From Crocodylus rhombifer (taxonomy: Eukaryota > Chordata > Crocodylia > Crocodylidae), in contig JAVSML010024320.1 of the NCBI GenBank assembly GCA_038503035.1, positions 667,004 to 731,003 on the forward strand: 64,000 nucleotides of DNA, given 5' to 3'. The notes beneath the pieces are model-generated. The model saw nothing but the letters and a program-made list of their open reading frames with translations. It had not been told where the DNA came from and made no database searches. The translations under genes and the position numbers were made by a program. Positions 47,124 to 58,470 of this stretch are shown here, piece after piece; the stretch's first letter is position 1; the number at the start of each line of letters is the position of its first letter.

Positions 47124-47309
47124 CTTCTGGTAACAGGGCTAGGGTTCCCTGTTACACACCCCACTCTCTTCTCTTTCATCTGGGGTCTTTCCTTCCCCTC
47201 TGAACCCTCAACCTGCCTTCTGGCAATAGGGCCAGGGTTCCCTGTTACAACACTGCCCATCTCTTCTCGATGGTTTGCTCTCACACCACCTTTGCCTGAG
47301 CCACTGACC
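47124..47309. repeat. Tandem duplication, 93-bp period
   Basis: 'cttctggtaacagggctagg' at 47,124 recurs as 'cttctggcaatagggccagg' at 47,217, both continuing 'gttccctgttaca'. The second unit diverges in its last third. Confidence 0.7.
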
Positions 47310-47865
47310 TTGCTCACCAGGGACCTTCATGTAGACCCCAGAGGGTACCTCGGCTACCTTCAGGGTGACCCCCAAACTCAACTGCCATGACTTTGAATGG
47401 TCCTTTAGTGAAGGCAGTTCCCTTTGAGGATGCCTCCAGAGCTGTCACATGTCCCGGTGGACATTCACAGGGCTCCAACCTCCCCTATACCTTGGCCATG
47501 CGCCAACCTTTGAGACAAGCCTCCAATTCTTTTGCAGCTATCCCCTGATGATGTCTTCCCTAGTCCCCATGTTCCCTCTTGCAGATGAGCGACCTGGGCC
47601 CTGGCCAGACACAGAGGGTCTGGTGACTCCTGGCCTTTGGGCTTGTCCTCTTCGATGCCCTGAGCCTTCTGTGTCTGATGCCATTGGTCCTCACTGCATC
47701 CTTCTGTGGTTCCTTTTTCACCCTTGGACCAAGTCCCGAATACCCTAGCCTGGTGCTAAGAGCCCCGCTAATCTGCTTTCACCAGGGAACTGAAACAGAT
47801 AAGCCCTAAAATGGGAACACAATTGATACCCTCACCATAAACCCTTTGCCCTGAAATGACCCAGC

Positions 47866-48543
47866 GTGAAACAAATTAATGAGACTAACAATGCAACTAC
47901 CAGGGAAGCTCGACAAAAGGAAGAACAGAAGGAAGAGGAGCACCCGTGGGGAGAGTCCCGTACTCCCCTAGGGCTGCTGCTGACTTCTCCAGTGGTTCCT
48001 TTGATTGCCCCCCGGTCCTCTCCAGCACGTGGCTCACTTGCAGCTCATGCTGCCGCAGCCTCTGCTGGCCTCCCTGCCGGCTCCTTTGGTCCCTGCCAGC
48101 CCTCCCTGGCTTGGGGATCTCTTACAGCTCCGGCTGCCGCCACTGCCAATCTCCCTGCCTGCTCCTTTGATCCCTACCAGTCTTCCCTGGCTCAGGGATC
48201 CCTCACAGCTCCGGTTGTCACTGCCGCCACTGCCAATCACAGCTGCTTGACACTCTCCACCCTGTGGTTTCCCGCCACTCCTCTGGTCCTCAGCATCCTC
48301 CCTTTTGCGCTTCCGGGGCTGATTTTTATCTTCACTGGGTGGCGTCTCTCCATGACATCACCCAGCCCCAGCAGTAGATGGGCACAGCTGATAAACCACA
48401 TGAGTGGTTTTCCACCACGTGCTTCCTTGCTCCTCCAGACCACTGCAACAGGTAGGTTTTCTTCTTTTACTTTGGTCTGGGGTTTGCCTCCCAACGTGGC
48501 TTCCTCCTTATCTGGTCCTGTGCCCCTGAGACAAACACCTTGA
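47866..48543 (+). other. 225-codon open frame of doubtful coding status
   Basis: The frame is open from an ATG at 47,866 but its protein is a low-complexity Ala/Ser/Pro/Leu sequence containing the in-frame repeat LPAGSFGPCQPSLAWGSLTA and LPACSFDPYQSSLAQGSLTA. No domain, signal peptide or splice context is recognisable. It lies in GC-rich tandem repeats, where long open frames are expected, and opposite-strand frames overlap it. I regard it as repeat-derived, not a gene. Confidence 0.3.
48070..48237. repeat. Tandem repeat, units of 81 and 87 bp
   Basis: Unit one is 48,070-48,150 and unit two 48,151-48,237. Both begin 'ctccctgcc(g/t)gctccttt' and end 'ctgccgccactgccaat'. The second carries a 6-bp insertion. 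A more degenerate partial unit precedes them from about 48,000. Confidence 0.88.
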
Positions 48544-48989
48544 CATTACCAGTTCATTTCCCACTGTGCCTGGGCAGCTGGCAGGTAGCAGTAACTTCAA
48601 ACAGCAGCAGATAGTAAAGGTGTCCTGTGTACAGGCCACTGAGGTGGTGGAGGCAGGGCTCCATTGTTTCTTTACTCTCAGCCTGAGAAAGAGGTGATGT
48701 GGTCAGCACCATACTGGCCAGCCACTTTTACCCCAGGTAGCTCCTGGTACTCATTGGAGAGGAGGCTGGGTGGACCTCAGGGCTACGCTGGAGGTCAAAA
48801 CAAGGAATAAAAAACCCACTGCCCTCACCATATGTAACCAGTCACCCCTACCCCTATGCAGCTCCCTCAAACAGCAGCTTACCAGACTAAAATTTCTAAT
48901 CATCAGACACATAGATGAAAGTTTGGGTACGGGTATAGTAGCTGGCTGCTCCATACAACAGCATCCAAGTCTCCTCACTCACATTCCTG
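48544..48989. other. Non-coding stretch without a recognised element
   Basis: A 114-codon plus-strand frame (48,770-49,114) and a 75-codon minus-strand frame overlap here. Neither is recognisable. Confidence 0.35.
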
Positions 48990-49245
48990 GAGTTCTACTA
49001 TCTCCAGGACTGGAAAAGGGAATGAGGACTAAGTATAGATCACCACAGGACAAGGGCATGGCATACAGAAATGGAGGGGACCAAATGGGTGAAGTGACCT
49101 TCAGGCCAAGGTAAAGGAATAAAAAAGTGAGACAAGTTCATAAGAAATCAGTAGAATATAGAAGAAAGCAAAGTCTGATTGTCAGTGAACTACTCAGCTG
49201 TGAAAGAAGAGCAAAAAACAGTGGTGCCTTTGCTTTGTGGCAAGA
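48990..49245 (+). repeat. Diverged direct repeat, copy 1 (empty site)
   Basis: This segment aligns by eye with copy 2 at 50,930-51,148 plus 52,240-52,285: 'cacaggacaagggca', 'aagtgaccttcaggccaa', 'gagacaagttcataagaaat', 'cagtagaatata' and 'cctttgctttgtgg' occur in the same order. At 49,190-49,197 it reads ctactcag, where copy 2 has ctgcccag followed by a 1.1-kb hAT insertion. The repeat family is unknown; either an old local duplication or two copies of a dispersed repeat. Confidence 0.85.
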
Positions 49246-50339
49246 GAGGTGAGGCTTCAACTTATCTCGTGATGGAAGGATCATAAGAGCACAGGGGCTG
49301 TTCTTGCAGCTGCCTATGTGCTAGACTCTGGAGGGCCGAAGAGGAGACTCTGAAGGAGGGTCTGTAAAATGTTGGGTGGGGGTGAAAAGGAGGAGGAAAA
49401 AAACATGCAAAATGGTTAATGGAAGGAGAACTCATGCAAGAACTAAGAAAATGGTGGCGGGGCATAACTTAAAGTTACTTTTATTATCTTGTCAAAGACA
49501 GGAGGCAGAGACCTGTGGAAAGGGAGAATACGTGCTGATCCTGACCTATCTGAGTACTGGTACTCCTTAGGCCACAAGTAGAAGATTGAGTATAAGCCAG
49601 TTTTTGCCCAAATCTGTGTGCTCCCTACAGGCGATGGTGAATGCCAGGGTGAGGAGTGGAGTGGGGACAAATGTTTCATTTCTGATTCGCCTTTTGTTTT
49701 TCCTGTTAGTACTTGTCAGTGAACCAAAAAGACAGTTCTTCATACAGTTCTAGTGAGCAGAGCTGTGTGGGTATTTACATAAATGTGGTTCTAGAAAGCA
49801 ATAACATATATAGCAGTGTAGAGAAATAAATCAGTAGCAGACAAGCCTCCTCCTAGGTGCCAAGAATCTAGTGCCTCTGTATAAATGTCAAGGACAGAAT
49901 TTTTAACATGTCACCCCCACCCCCAGTCTGAGTTTTCTTATTTATAACCTATTTCCATCTTGGTGCTATCTCAAGAGGCACTAGCACTAGTCTTCCTGAG
50001 ACTTTCCTTCACACCATCCAATTTGACAGTATAATTTACTATACTCCCCTCTCAAATATTTTCTGGGCCTGAAAAAATAGAGATAAGTGAAGCAAATAGC
50101 TCAGAAACAACTTGGGCAATAGGGGATAGCAGGGACTTCTAAACTTTTCTATATGTTCCTGAGATAAATTAAAGGTTCATTCTCCCCATCCCCACCCCCA
50201 ACCATACCCTGTCTCTCTTCCCTTTTTTGTCAGTGTCTGCTCTTACACCAGTGTTCATGGAAATTACAAAGCAGCTGGGAAACATTTAAGCATGTTAAGC
50301 AGACTCTGAAATCCAATAGGATTAAAAATGCAGAAACCA
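49246..50339. other. Non-coding stretch without a recognised element
   Basis: Nothing supported. Confidence 0.4.
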
Positions 50340-50685
50340 GGTGTATCCAGTCAGAAAGAACCCTGCCCCCTTGCTGTTGACTTCTTTCCAATTTGTCCAC
50401 ATCTTTATTGAAATTCAGTGTCCAAAACTGGGCACGGTGCTACCGCTGAGGCCTCACTGCTGCTACATAGAGTGGAAAAATCACTTCCTGTGATTTGCAT
50501 GAGAAACTCTTGTTAATACATCCCAGTATGATGTTGGCTATATTTGCAACTATATTTGCATGTTCTTAACTCACATTCCACTTGATGTCCACTATAACCC
50601 CCCAGTTCCTTTCTGCAGTATACTGCCTAACTATTCTTTCCCCAGTGTAAGCGTGTATATTTGATTGTTCCATTCCAGTAATACT
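50340..50685 (-). mobile_element. Old CR1-family LINE fragment
   Basis: 'ccaatttgtccacatcttta', 'ccaaaactgggcacggtgct', 'gaggcctcactgctgctaca' and 'ccccagttcctttctgcagt' are the inverted order of a CR1/L3-like copy (the region of 'tactccagttctgggc', 'aaggacctgggg'). Diverged and truncated at both ends. Confidence 0.8.
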
Positions 50686-50929
50686 CAGCCAGGCTGCTGC
50701 GGACAAATGGGGTACCACAAGGTCCTTTGAAAGGTGCCGCAGGCCCCAAGTGTGAGAAAGTGGGCAAACAAGGGTAGGCTCAGGCTGTTACTGCCTGGCT
50801 GCTCCCCCACCCCACTGCCAGTCCTTCTGCAAAGGCGCAAACATTGTAATAAATAAATTAGTTGTTGAAATGAGGTGCCACTTAATTCAAAGAAGTTAAT
50901 TCATAGGGGTGCTTCCAGTCTACCAACTC
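50686..50929. other. Short non-coding spacer
   Basis: Nothing recognised between the CR1 fragment and the direct repeat copy. Confidence 0.3.
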
Positions 50930-52285
50930 AGGGTTCTAATGTCTCAGTGACTGGGAAGACTAAGCAGAATGCATCACAGGACAAGGGCAGGAGACATAGA
51001 GGGGACCTCTGCAGCAAGGAGACAAAATGGGTATCAAAGAAGAAGTGACCTTCAGGCCAAAGTAAGGGAATAAGAGAGGGAGACAAGTCCATGAGAAATC
51101 AGTAGAATATAGGAGAAAACAAAGCCTGAGTGGCGGAGAACTGCCCAGAAGGCCTGTGCGAAGTGGCTAGTATTCGCTTCAGATTTGGATTCGGCCAATT
51201 CGGGGGACAGTGATTTGATTAGGTGATTCAAATTACTGTCCCAATTCAGTTTGGCCAAATCTGATTCGGAGATTCAGCTGTTGCTGAATCTCCGAATCAG
51301 CCAGGCCAGGCCCATCCCCCGCCTGCTCTCCCTGCCCAGCAATGGCTGCTGCTTGCCCCAGCTCCCGGCACCTGGGGGAAAAAAAGCCCCTACTCAGCAG
51401 GTGCTGCTGGCTGAAGGCAATCCCCACTGCTCCCCACTGCCCCATGCTGCATGGGGGGCTCTCCATGAGGCCCCCAACCCCCTGTCACTCCCCCAGCCCC
51501 TCCCCCCATTGGTGCCCTGCCCAAGCCAGGCCAGCTCCAGCCCCTTAAGAAAAAAAAAACCCTGAAAAAAACCCCAGACTCACCGCTCCTTCCAGCGGGG
51601 GTGATTCCTGGTGCCCCCCATTACCCCACACCATGTGGGGGGTGCTCTTCATGACCCCCCAAAGCCCCAAGTCTGCTGCAAGAGTGGTGAGTCCCGGGGC
51701 TTTCCTTGGGTTTTTTTTCTTAAAGGGCCAGAGCTGGCTCAGGTGCAGAACCCATAGGGGGGTTGGGGGGCTCGTGCAGAGCCCCCCATGCAACACGGGG
51801 CAGTGGGGGGAAGCGGGGATCACCTCTCTGCTTGGCAGCACCCAGTGTGCACCAGGGCTTTGCTTTAAGAGCTGGGAGCCATGGGGGGGCTAAGGGAGTG
51901 GGAGGGGGTCAGATGGGGCTGGGGGAGTGGAGGAGGTCGGGGAGACTGGGCGAGTGGGGGAGTTGGGGGACTGGCAGGGGTCCCCCCATGGTCCCCTCCC
52001 CCTTCCCCCATCCCTAGTACTTACCAGCTCAGAGTCAGCTGCAGCTCCCTGCTGCAGCCACCATGGACTGCCCGAATCATCAAAGCTCTACAAATCTTTT
52101 CTGACGATTCAGAGAGTTTTGAATCGATGTGGACCTTTAAATTGGTCCCCAGATGCGATTCAGATTCAGAGATTTAGCCACCAAATTGGGCCAAATCTCC
52201 TCCAAATCAAATCACCACCCAAAGCTTCACACAGCCCTACTGCCCAGGTATGAGAGAAAAGATAGTGATTCCTTTGCTTTGTGGG
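50930..52285 (+). repeat. Diverged direct repeat, copy 2, split by a hAT element
   Basis: The left part is 50,930-51,148 and the right part 52,240-52,285, interrupted by the hAT element. With the insertion and one duplicate of ctgcccag removed, it parallels copy 1 at 48,990-49,245. Confidence 0.85.
51149..52239. mobile_element. Nonautonomous Ac-type hAT foldback element, 1,091 bp
   Basis: Perfect 8-bp target duplication ctgcccag at 51,141-51,148 and 52,240-52,247, which fits nTnnnnAn. The termini aaggcctgtgcgaag and (inverted) tagggctgtgtgaag are imperfect repeats. The outer parts are GATTCGG/GATTTGG-rich. The inner parts form long inverted arms: about 51,340-51,600 against 51,650-51,890, sharing gccccttaagaaaaaaa / ttttttcttaaagggc and ccccatgctgcatggggggc / gccccccatgcaacacgggg. 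The Pro/Gly-rich ORFs inside are composition effects. There is no transposase; it would have moved in trans. Confidence 0.9.
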
Positions 52286-53784
52286 ACCTGTTGTCCTATA
52301 GATATAGCAGGGCCTTACTGGAGACTGACCTGGTGAATGTACCATAATGGAGTCCTGCTGCAGGATGACCTGATGTTCACTTCACAAGGGAGGCTAAACT
52401 GGATGACTGCCTCACAAGGGGAGCCAAGGGCCCAGGCAATACCTAGAGAAATTCTCTGTCTGAATCAAGTCCCCTAGAAATGCATAGGGTGTTGACCTGG
52501 TGTCCAGACAGGGTTCTTCAGAAAAGAGGTCATCCTCCCATAGAAATGCATTAGGAGGACCTGGTGCCTTGAGTCTAAACTGTTTAGAACCACTGTTCCA
52601 TACAGTGTAGTCTTTTTCACTAGTGCTTATTGAATTTCACTGGATTTATTTCAAACAATTTCTCCAGAGTATCAAGGTCATTTGGAATCCTAATGCTACC
52701 TTGCAGAGTATCTGATGCTTAAAGGCATTTAGGAATGTAACTTCCAATAATTTCAGTAAAAGTCAGTCCCTAAATCCTCTGAGGATCTGACTTTTAGCTT
52801 TGCAATGCTGAGGTGCAATGCTTAAATACTTTTGAGATTTGGGGCCTAAATCATTTTTGAAAATGCAACATTGGCTCCCAATTCACTCTGATGCTTTTGA
52901 GTTGGTTCTAGCCTCTATTCATCCAAAAAAAATCTTTGGAATACTACTATTCTCAGCCTGTAAAAATTAAAAAGCCTGGAGTTCACTTTAGTCTGAATGT
53001 AATGTACTTGGGCCCTAATTTTTTTCCCCCTAAGCTTTGTTTATTTTCAGAGTATTACAGAATTATTGAGAATTTATGTTCTCCGGCTTGTAAATAAACA
53101 CCCTGCTGCCACAGGTATAGATGGTCTATAAATCAGTAAAACAAATAAATACAACAGGCCCAGTTGTCTTATGTATTCAGGCTGAAGCCAACAGATCCAG
53201 CTAGTGAATGAGTTTTCCGTGTAGGGTAGCCTTGGGCAGTACAGATCTGTTGGAACAGCTCCTATAATGCACCATATCCCCCTGTGGCCAGTACTCTTGG
53301 CACAGATAGGCTGCTCCTGTACCTCAATGGTCCTCAGCTGCTAGAAGAGGCCCATGGCACTGTAAGATGAAAATATGCACTGGAGCAGCATTTAAGCTAC
53401 TCTAAGGGATCCTGGAGAGTTGAAAAACGGGGGGGAAGGGTGCTGAGGATGAGGGGAAATGTAAAGGGGCCTGCATGCTACTTTTCACGCAACAGCTGCT
53501 TGATCTGAGAGGAGTGCTCCTCACCTTCAGCAGAGGATCTGCACCAAAACAATAATATCCAGGAAAGTGGAGCAGATACACCTTGGATGTCAATTATCAT
53601 AGTTTCATCAGCTTCACGAGAGCCATGACAATTTACACCCACTGCATTGAATCAGGGATTGCTGTTGTCTTCTTCCATCTTCTTGCTTCCCACTTGTTCC
53701 TGGAAACCTCAGCATTACCACAGGATCTGAAGAGCCATTAAATGATTGCCTAGCACTGAAACTTACATTAAAATTACATATTTC
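52286..53784. other. Non-coding stretch with one old repeat
   Basis: 52,780-52,865 ('gaggatctgacttttagctt', 'cttaaatacttttgagattt') is a diverged copy of the ancient palindromic repeat class. No gene. Confidence 0.4.
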
Positions 53785-53918
53785 CTCGAATCTAAGACAA
53801 CCCTGAATTTAAGATGACTACCCAATAATTAGATTCTATATATGGAACATTTATAAATGTGTTATAGTTTTCCAGGTAGAAAATCTAATTATCAGAGAGT
53901 TGTCTTGAATTTGCCTCT
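53785..53918. mobile_element. Short inverted-repeat element (CTCGAATCTAAGAC ends)
   Basis: The left arm 'cctcgaatctaagacaaccc' and 'cccaataattagatt' is matched in reverse complement by 'aatctaattatcagagagtt' and 'gtcttgaatttgcc' on the right. The centre is near 53,850. This looks like a familiar miniature element of reptile genomes; no duplication is visible. Confidence 0.6.
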
Positions 53919-53939
53919 TCTCCTTACTCCTACAGCATG

Positions 53940-54260
53940 AAAGCAGTAGCTGGGGAATGGGGGGAGGGGGTCAGGTAGCACCCTTGCCCTCTGCTCCCCC
54001 AGCTTCTTCCCCCTCCAGCCTTCTTACCCCCACTGTCTCGGCCCCATCCTTGCCCCCACTCCCAACAGTCTTTGCCCCTTCCCCCATTCCCCACCGCCTC
54101 TGCCTCTCACGCTGTCACCACTGCCCCTGTCCCCTCCCTGCTACTCCCCCCCACTCTCCTTGGCTCTGTCGCTCACTGCCCTTCCCCCCATTCCCTCCTG
54201 CCCTGGCCTCATTACAACACCATCCCTTCTGCCTGTGGGAAGCTCCCTGTTAAAACCCAC
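53940..54260. repeat. C-rich low-complexity region
   Basis: A run of CCCC-, CTCC- and CCCAC-rich text on the plus strand, giving spurious Pro/Ser-rich frames (98 codons at 53,957-54,253). Confidence 0.6.
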
Positions 54261-55539
54261 AGTGCCACTTACACTATCATCCTCCAAAGCTCCTCTTAAA
54301 ACTCACCTTAGCTAGGATGCCTGTCTTGACAGTGGCCCAGCAGCTGGTGTGTTCTGACCACTGATCATTACATGAACTATAAATGTCCCACTAATACCTG
54401 GTGTCCTCCCAATCTGTTTTATTTATCCATGACTTGTGCCTCAGAGTTAAAGACAGCCCTTGACCTATAACATACAATATTTGTCCTAGGTTTGTATATA
54501 AACTAGCACAGTGGAGCACTGGTCCAGCATTGAGCTTCAAAGTCCTATTCCAATCAAACAAATATGGACAGCAATACTGAGGGGAGAAGGAACAACATAT
54601 AACAGAAAGAGTGATTGGGCTGATAGACATAGGTCTGAAAGATTACATTAGGTTTTCCCCCCAGCAGAACACCTGAAAATTAATTTGGGGTTCTTAGTTT
54701 TTCACAGAGAGGCATGACCTAATTATTTTGAGGACACAGACAATAGAAGCCTTGTAAAAATGTATTAAACTCATATAAAGAAAAAGTTTAAATAGTAAAA
54801 TATCTAAAAAAGGGTTGAATGCACATTCATTTTGGGAAAAAAGAATCCCCTTTATTTCTCCTTCATTTGCATAAAGCCTTTTAATTAGGATTTTTACTTA
54901 AAGCCCCCTGGTAACACCAAATGTTCTCTTTTGGGAAAGGAAGAGCCAGTTAAATATTGAGTTTTGGCTCTGTAATCACTTTTGTTAAAATTAATCCTGT
55001 TTTTATGACGGAAACGACAAACACACACAGGAGGAAAATTGACAGGATGGGAAAGAATAGAACTTCTGTCTCTGCTAGTGCTTCACTGGCATGCTGCAGG
55101 CAGGATACAAGGACAGCTCGCTCACTCAGCCTCGAATCCTGGCTTATTTTCCAGCTGGGGATAACATCTGGCTGGTTTGATCTTATTTCTTCCTACCAGT
55201 TCTCTCTCTTTTTCACCAAGTCAGAGTGGCTCATACTGTTCTAGACTACCAGGCTGATTACAGCACTTGTACACTGCACTGGAGCTATTTCCAAAGTTGG
55301 TCAAGGCTTTTCCTTATATGACTGGATCTGCCCATACTGGAAAGCCTGATAAAATACATGGGGTTCCATAAAAGCATTAAGGATCCAAACTGTTGGATCT
55401 GATGGCAGGATCAGCACCCAAAATATGACAGGGTGAAATGATATCCTAAAGGTGAGCATGCAGGAATCTTGTTTTCCTGGGATTGCCTATATAAACCCTA
55501 CGATATGAAACCCCAGAGGGTAAGTTAGCTATTTGTCCC
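54261..55539. other. Non-coding stretch without a recognised element
   Basis: Nothing supported. A 95-codon frame at 54,957-55,244 has no recognisable product. Confidence 0.4.
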
Positions 55540-56602
55540 ATCTATTGGGGAAATTATGGCTACAGGAGAGTTGAAATCTGTGCTGTGTAACATATTCATA
55601 TATAATTTTGAAATGCGGCAAATAATGAGGTGGCAAAGCTTGTCGAGGACTCCAACCTATTCAGGATCATAGAAAACCAAACCAACTGAAGAACTGCAGA
55701 AAGATCTTGTAAAATTAGTCAATGGGCAACATAACGGCAGATAACATTCAGTGTTGATAAGTGCAGTGTTGCACATGGAAAGCAATAACCTAAGATGTAT
55801 GTGCACAATGAGGGTTTCTACATTAACTCTTACTGTTCAAGAAAGATATCTTGGGTTTATTATGGTTAAATCTCTAAATATGTCAGCCATGTGTGCAGCA
55901 GCAGTCAAAAATGCAAATAGAATATTTGGAATTATTAAAAAGCAGATTGAAAACAAAACAAAAAGTATCACTATATCATTATATAAATCCCACAGTATGC
56001 CCATACCTGGAATATTTTGTGTTGTTGTGATCTCCCTATTCTATAAAAGAAACTATTTCCATACAAGGATAGGTTAATCAACTAGGACTTTTCAGTTAAA
56101 AGAAAAGATGGCTGAGGGGGGGATATGATAGAGGTCTAAAAAAATTATGAACGGCATGGAAGAAGCGTATAGAGATTTACTGTTACTCACAATACTAGAA
56201 CTAGGGGACATACAACAAAATTAAATAGCAGGTTTAAAACAAACAAAAGGACATTCTTTTTCACACCACCTGTAATTAACTTGTGGAAGTCACTGCTGCA
56301 AGATGTTATGGAGGCTGATAGTTTAACTAGGTTCATAAGGGGACTGGACAACTTCATACAGGATAGGTCCATCAGTTGGTTTTAAACATGGTAGGTAGAG
56401 CTTCAGCCTCCACAGTAAGACTTTCTGGACCTCTGAATGATGGAAGCTATAGGGGGAAAGGGTAGGGGGAAAATCAGTCTAGACGGGGCCTATGTAAAGT
56501 CTTTCTTTTACTGCCTTTCTCTGTCATGGTGAAAGGCAGAATATGGGTTATATGAACCTGTGGTCTGACCCAGAATGGTATTTCTTATATCCTTATGAAA
56601 GC
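55540..56602 (+). mobile_element. Old CR1-family LINE copy
   Basis: Reading on the plus strand with frameshifts: KDLVKLVNGQ (about 55,704), then VLISAVLHMESNNLR and ERYLGFIMVKS in the 55,751-56,077 frame, continuing AAAVKNANRIFGIIKKQIE. This is the thumb and C-terminal region of a diverged CR1/L3-type polymerase. Downstream are 'gatatgatagaggtctaaaa', the C-terminal 'gggactggacaacttcat', and a 3' end 'cagaatggtatttcttatat'. Both ends are approximate. Confidence 0.82.
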
Positions 56603-56689
56603 CTGGCTAACAGCACATGGAACCAAATTTTCAGAAGAAAAAGTGAAGAAGTGTTCAATAAAAAATACCAGTTCATTAAATTGTAGGGC

Positions 56690-57320
56690 TGCATGCAGAT
56701 ATTCAGGAAGGTTACAGGGAGGTCAGATCACTTTAAAAATGGTTCACCTGATCTAACTTAGTTCACCGAGGTGCAGATCTTACACTAATTGAGTGGATCT
56801 ACATGTGAACTGTGCAGAAGTTCAGGACAGTTATATTGGTCTAAAAATGGCCAACCTGATCAAAGTTCATTATACTTCCAAGGTAGTCTCATTTAGCTCA
56901 GGTCCAGCGAAACTGATCTAACTGATCTTCTATACAATTCCCAGCATATCCCCAGAGCTGGGAAAACCCAACCACTAGCCCTAGCTCCAGGGCTGATCAT
57001 TTCCTACCCCTCCCTGGCACAAAGCTATTCTTAGCATCCTGACCCCTTCCCCTCACCCTTCCGCTCCCCTCACCCTCAGATGGACAACCCCCACATCTTT
57101 CCAAGCCTACCCACAGACCCCATGAGTCCTCCAGTCCCAACTCCCTTGCAGACCCCACCTGTTCCTCCAATCCCCCATCCTCCCCCCACCCCCGCCCGCA
57201 GAATCCACCTGCCACCCTGATACCCCCCATGGACCTCCTGATCCCCCTACAGAGCCTGCTTGCCCCCAGTTTCCCTTATCCCCCCCACTAGCCCCCAACA
57301 TCCTGACTTACCATAGATTG
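56690..57320. repeat. Unclassified repeat-like block
   Basis: An internal direct repeat 'gcagatattcaggaaggtta' and 'gcagaagttcaggacagtta' is followed in both copies by an '(t)(c/t)taaaaatgg' and 'acctgatc' block. A C-rich stretch follows (57,000-57,300). It recalls the layout of the Harbinger-like element at 28,876 (AT-rich flank, 'aaaatgg' words, GC-rich interior), but matching terminal repeats were not found. Confidence 0.35.
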
Positions 57321-58002
57321 GGTGACTATTTTTAATGTAATCTAATCTCCCCAAATGTTTGTATGCAGCCGAAGTGTTTTCACAAAGTGGTTCCAAAATG
57401 TAGGCAGGTTTCTGTCCAGAATCAGGGGCAACCTGGTAAGTTACCTGAAGACATTTAGAAAAAAAATCATTTAAAAATATTAACTGGAAACATTTAGATT
57501 TTTTTTCTAATATGTAAAAAATTTCCAAACATTTTGGTTTGGATGAATCGGTATTTTCTGTGAAAACCACAATTTGTTAGAAAATTCCCAAACAGCTCCT
57601 GTATTTTAGAGGGAAAATGTGACTCTTGTCACAAACTCCCTCTGCTGGACTCACACCAAGGTGCTGGATTTGGAGCCAAACAGTGGATCCTGCACACTTG
57701 CAAGCCTTCTGATTCTGAGCAGCTTCCAAGCACTGGCTCTGGTCTCTCAGGCACATTTCCAGAATGTGGCTTCCCTATCTACTGTCCCTTTCAGAAATAG
57801 TATGCCATGGTCCAGGTACATTAGAAGCCCAGATGGGCATTTTTTTTTTTTTTTTTTTTTGGCAAATAGTGAGAAATTTGTTTTTTATTTTCCACAATCT
57901 GTTTGCAAAGTCAAAATAAAACATCCAAATAGTTTCATTGGGAAAAAAATTGGGATGGACCAGTTCACATTACCCTGTCCTTTCCCTTTCCCTATTATCC
58001 AG
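57321..58002. other. Non-coding stretch with T run
   Basis: A run of about 22 T lies at 57,840-57,860. The 163-codon frame at 57,619-58,110 crosses this run and part of a SINE and is not a credible gene. Confidence 0.5.
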
Positions 58003-58135
58003 TGTCTTAGTGGTTCAGATACTCATCCAGGCTGTGTTAGACCCAAGGTCCTTTTCATTGCCCAAGGGAACTTGAGTCCACATCTCCTACTCCATAGGAG
58101 AAAGGTCTGACCACCAAGCTGTTCTTACATGGGAT
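58003..58135 (+). mobile_element. tRNA-like SINE, inverted-dimer type
   Basis: 'cttagtggttcagatactca' and 'gtgttagacccaaggtcc' form a tRNA-like left half. 'ggaacttgagtccacatctc' and 'gaaaggtctgaccaccaagc' are a second half in inverted orientation. This matches a well-known reptile SINE layout. Confidence 0.65.
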
Positions 58136-58302
58136 GCTCTCAGTCTGTTCTCCTTCACATATATATTCACCAGAGCAGGGTCCAAAGCCTAAATGTGTCC
58201 ATTTCTAAGTGAGAGAATGAATATCTCTCAATGAACATATAAATATCTTATAATATACAGGAAGGATCCAACAGGATGGCTTGAGACAAACTTACCTCAG
58301 AA

Positions 58303-58470
58303 TTCTCTATAGCCTTGTGATTAGGACACCTGTCTCGTGGACCTTGGTTCAAATCCTTGTCCTGAATTGGACACTGTGCCTTTGACCTTAGCTCTACCAC
58401 CTCCAAGTAGGAGTGTCTCAACTCCCAAGTGGTGATTTTCCCTTAGTTCTGCTCTTAGAAACTGTTATAC
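58303..58470 (+). mobile_element. tRNA-like SINE copy
   Basis: 'atagccttgtgattaggaca' carries an A-box-like region and ggttcaaatcc at 58,346-58,356 is a perfect B box. Same family as the copies at 6,225 and 58,003, 167 bp downstream of the latter. The anticodon arm does not form a tRNA, so it is not a functional tRNA gene. Confidence 0.65.

Noticed and set aside
51233..52253. Several Pro/Gly/Ser-rich frames of 77-108 codons on both strands
   Set aside because: All lie within the GC-rich inverted core of the hAT element; openness follows composition and the inverted arms.
57619..58110. 163-codon plus-strand frame
   Set aside because: It runs through a 22-base T run (poly-Phe) and into a SINE.
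58303..58375. Possible functional tRNA gene with perfect B box
   Set aside because: No cloverleaf can be drawn around it and the same sequence type recurs as a SINE.
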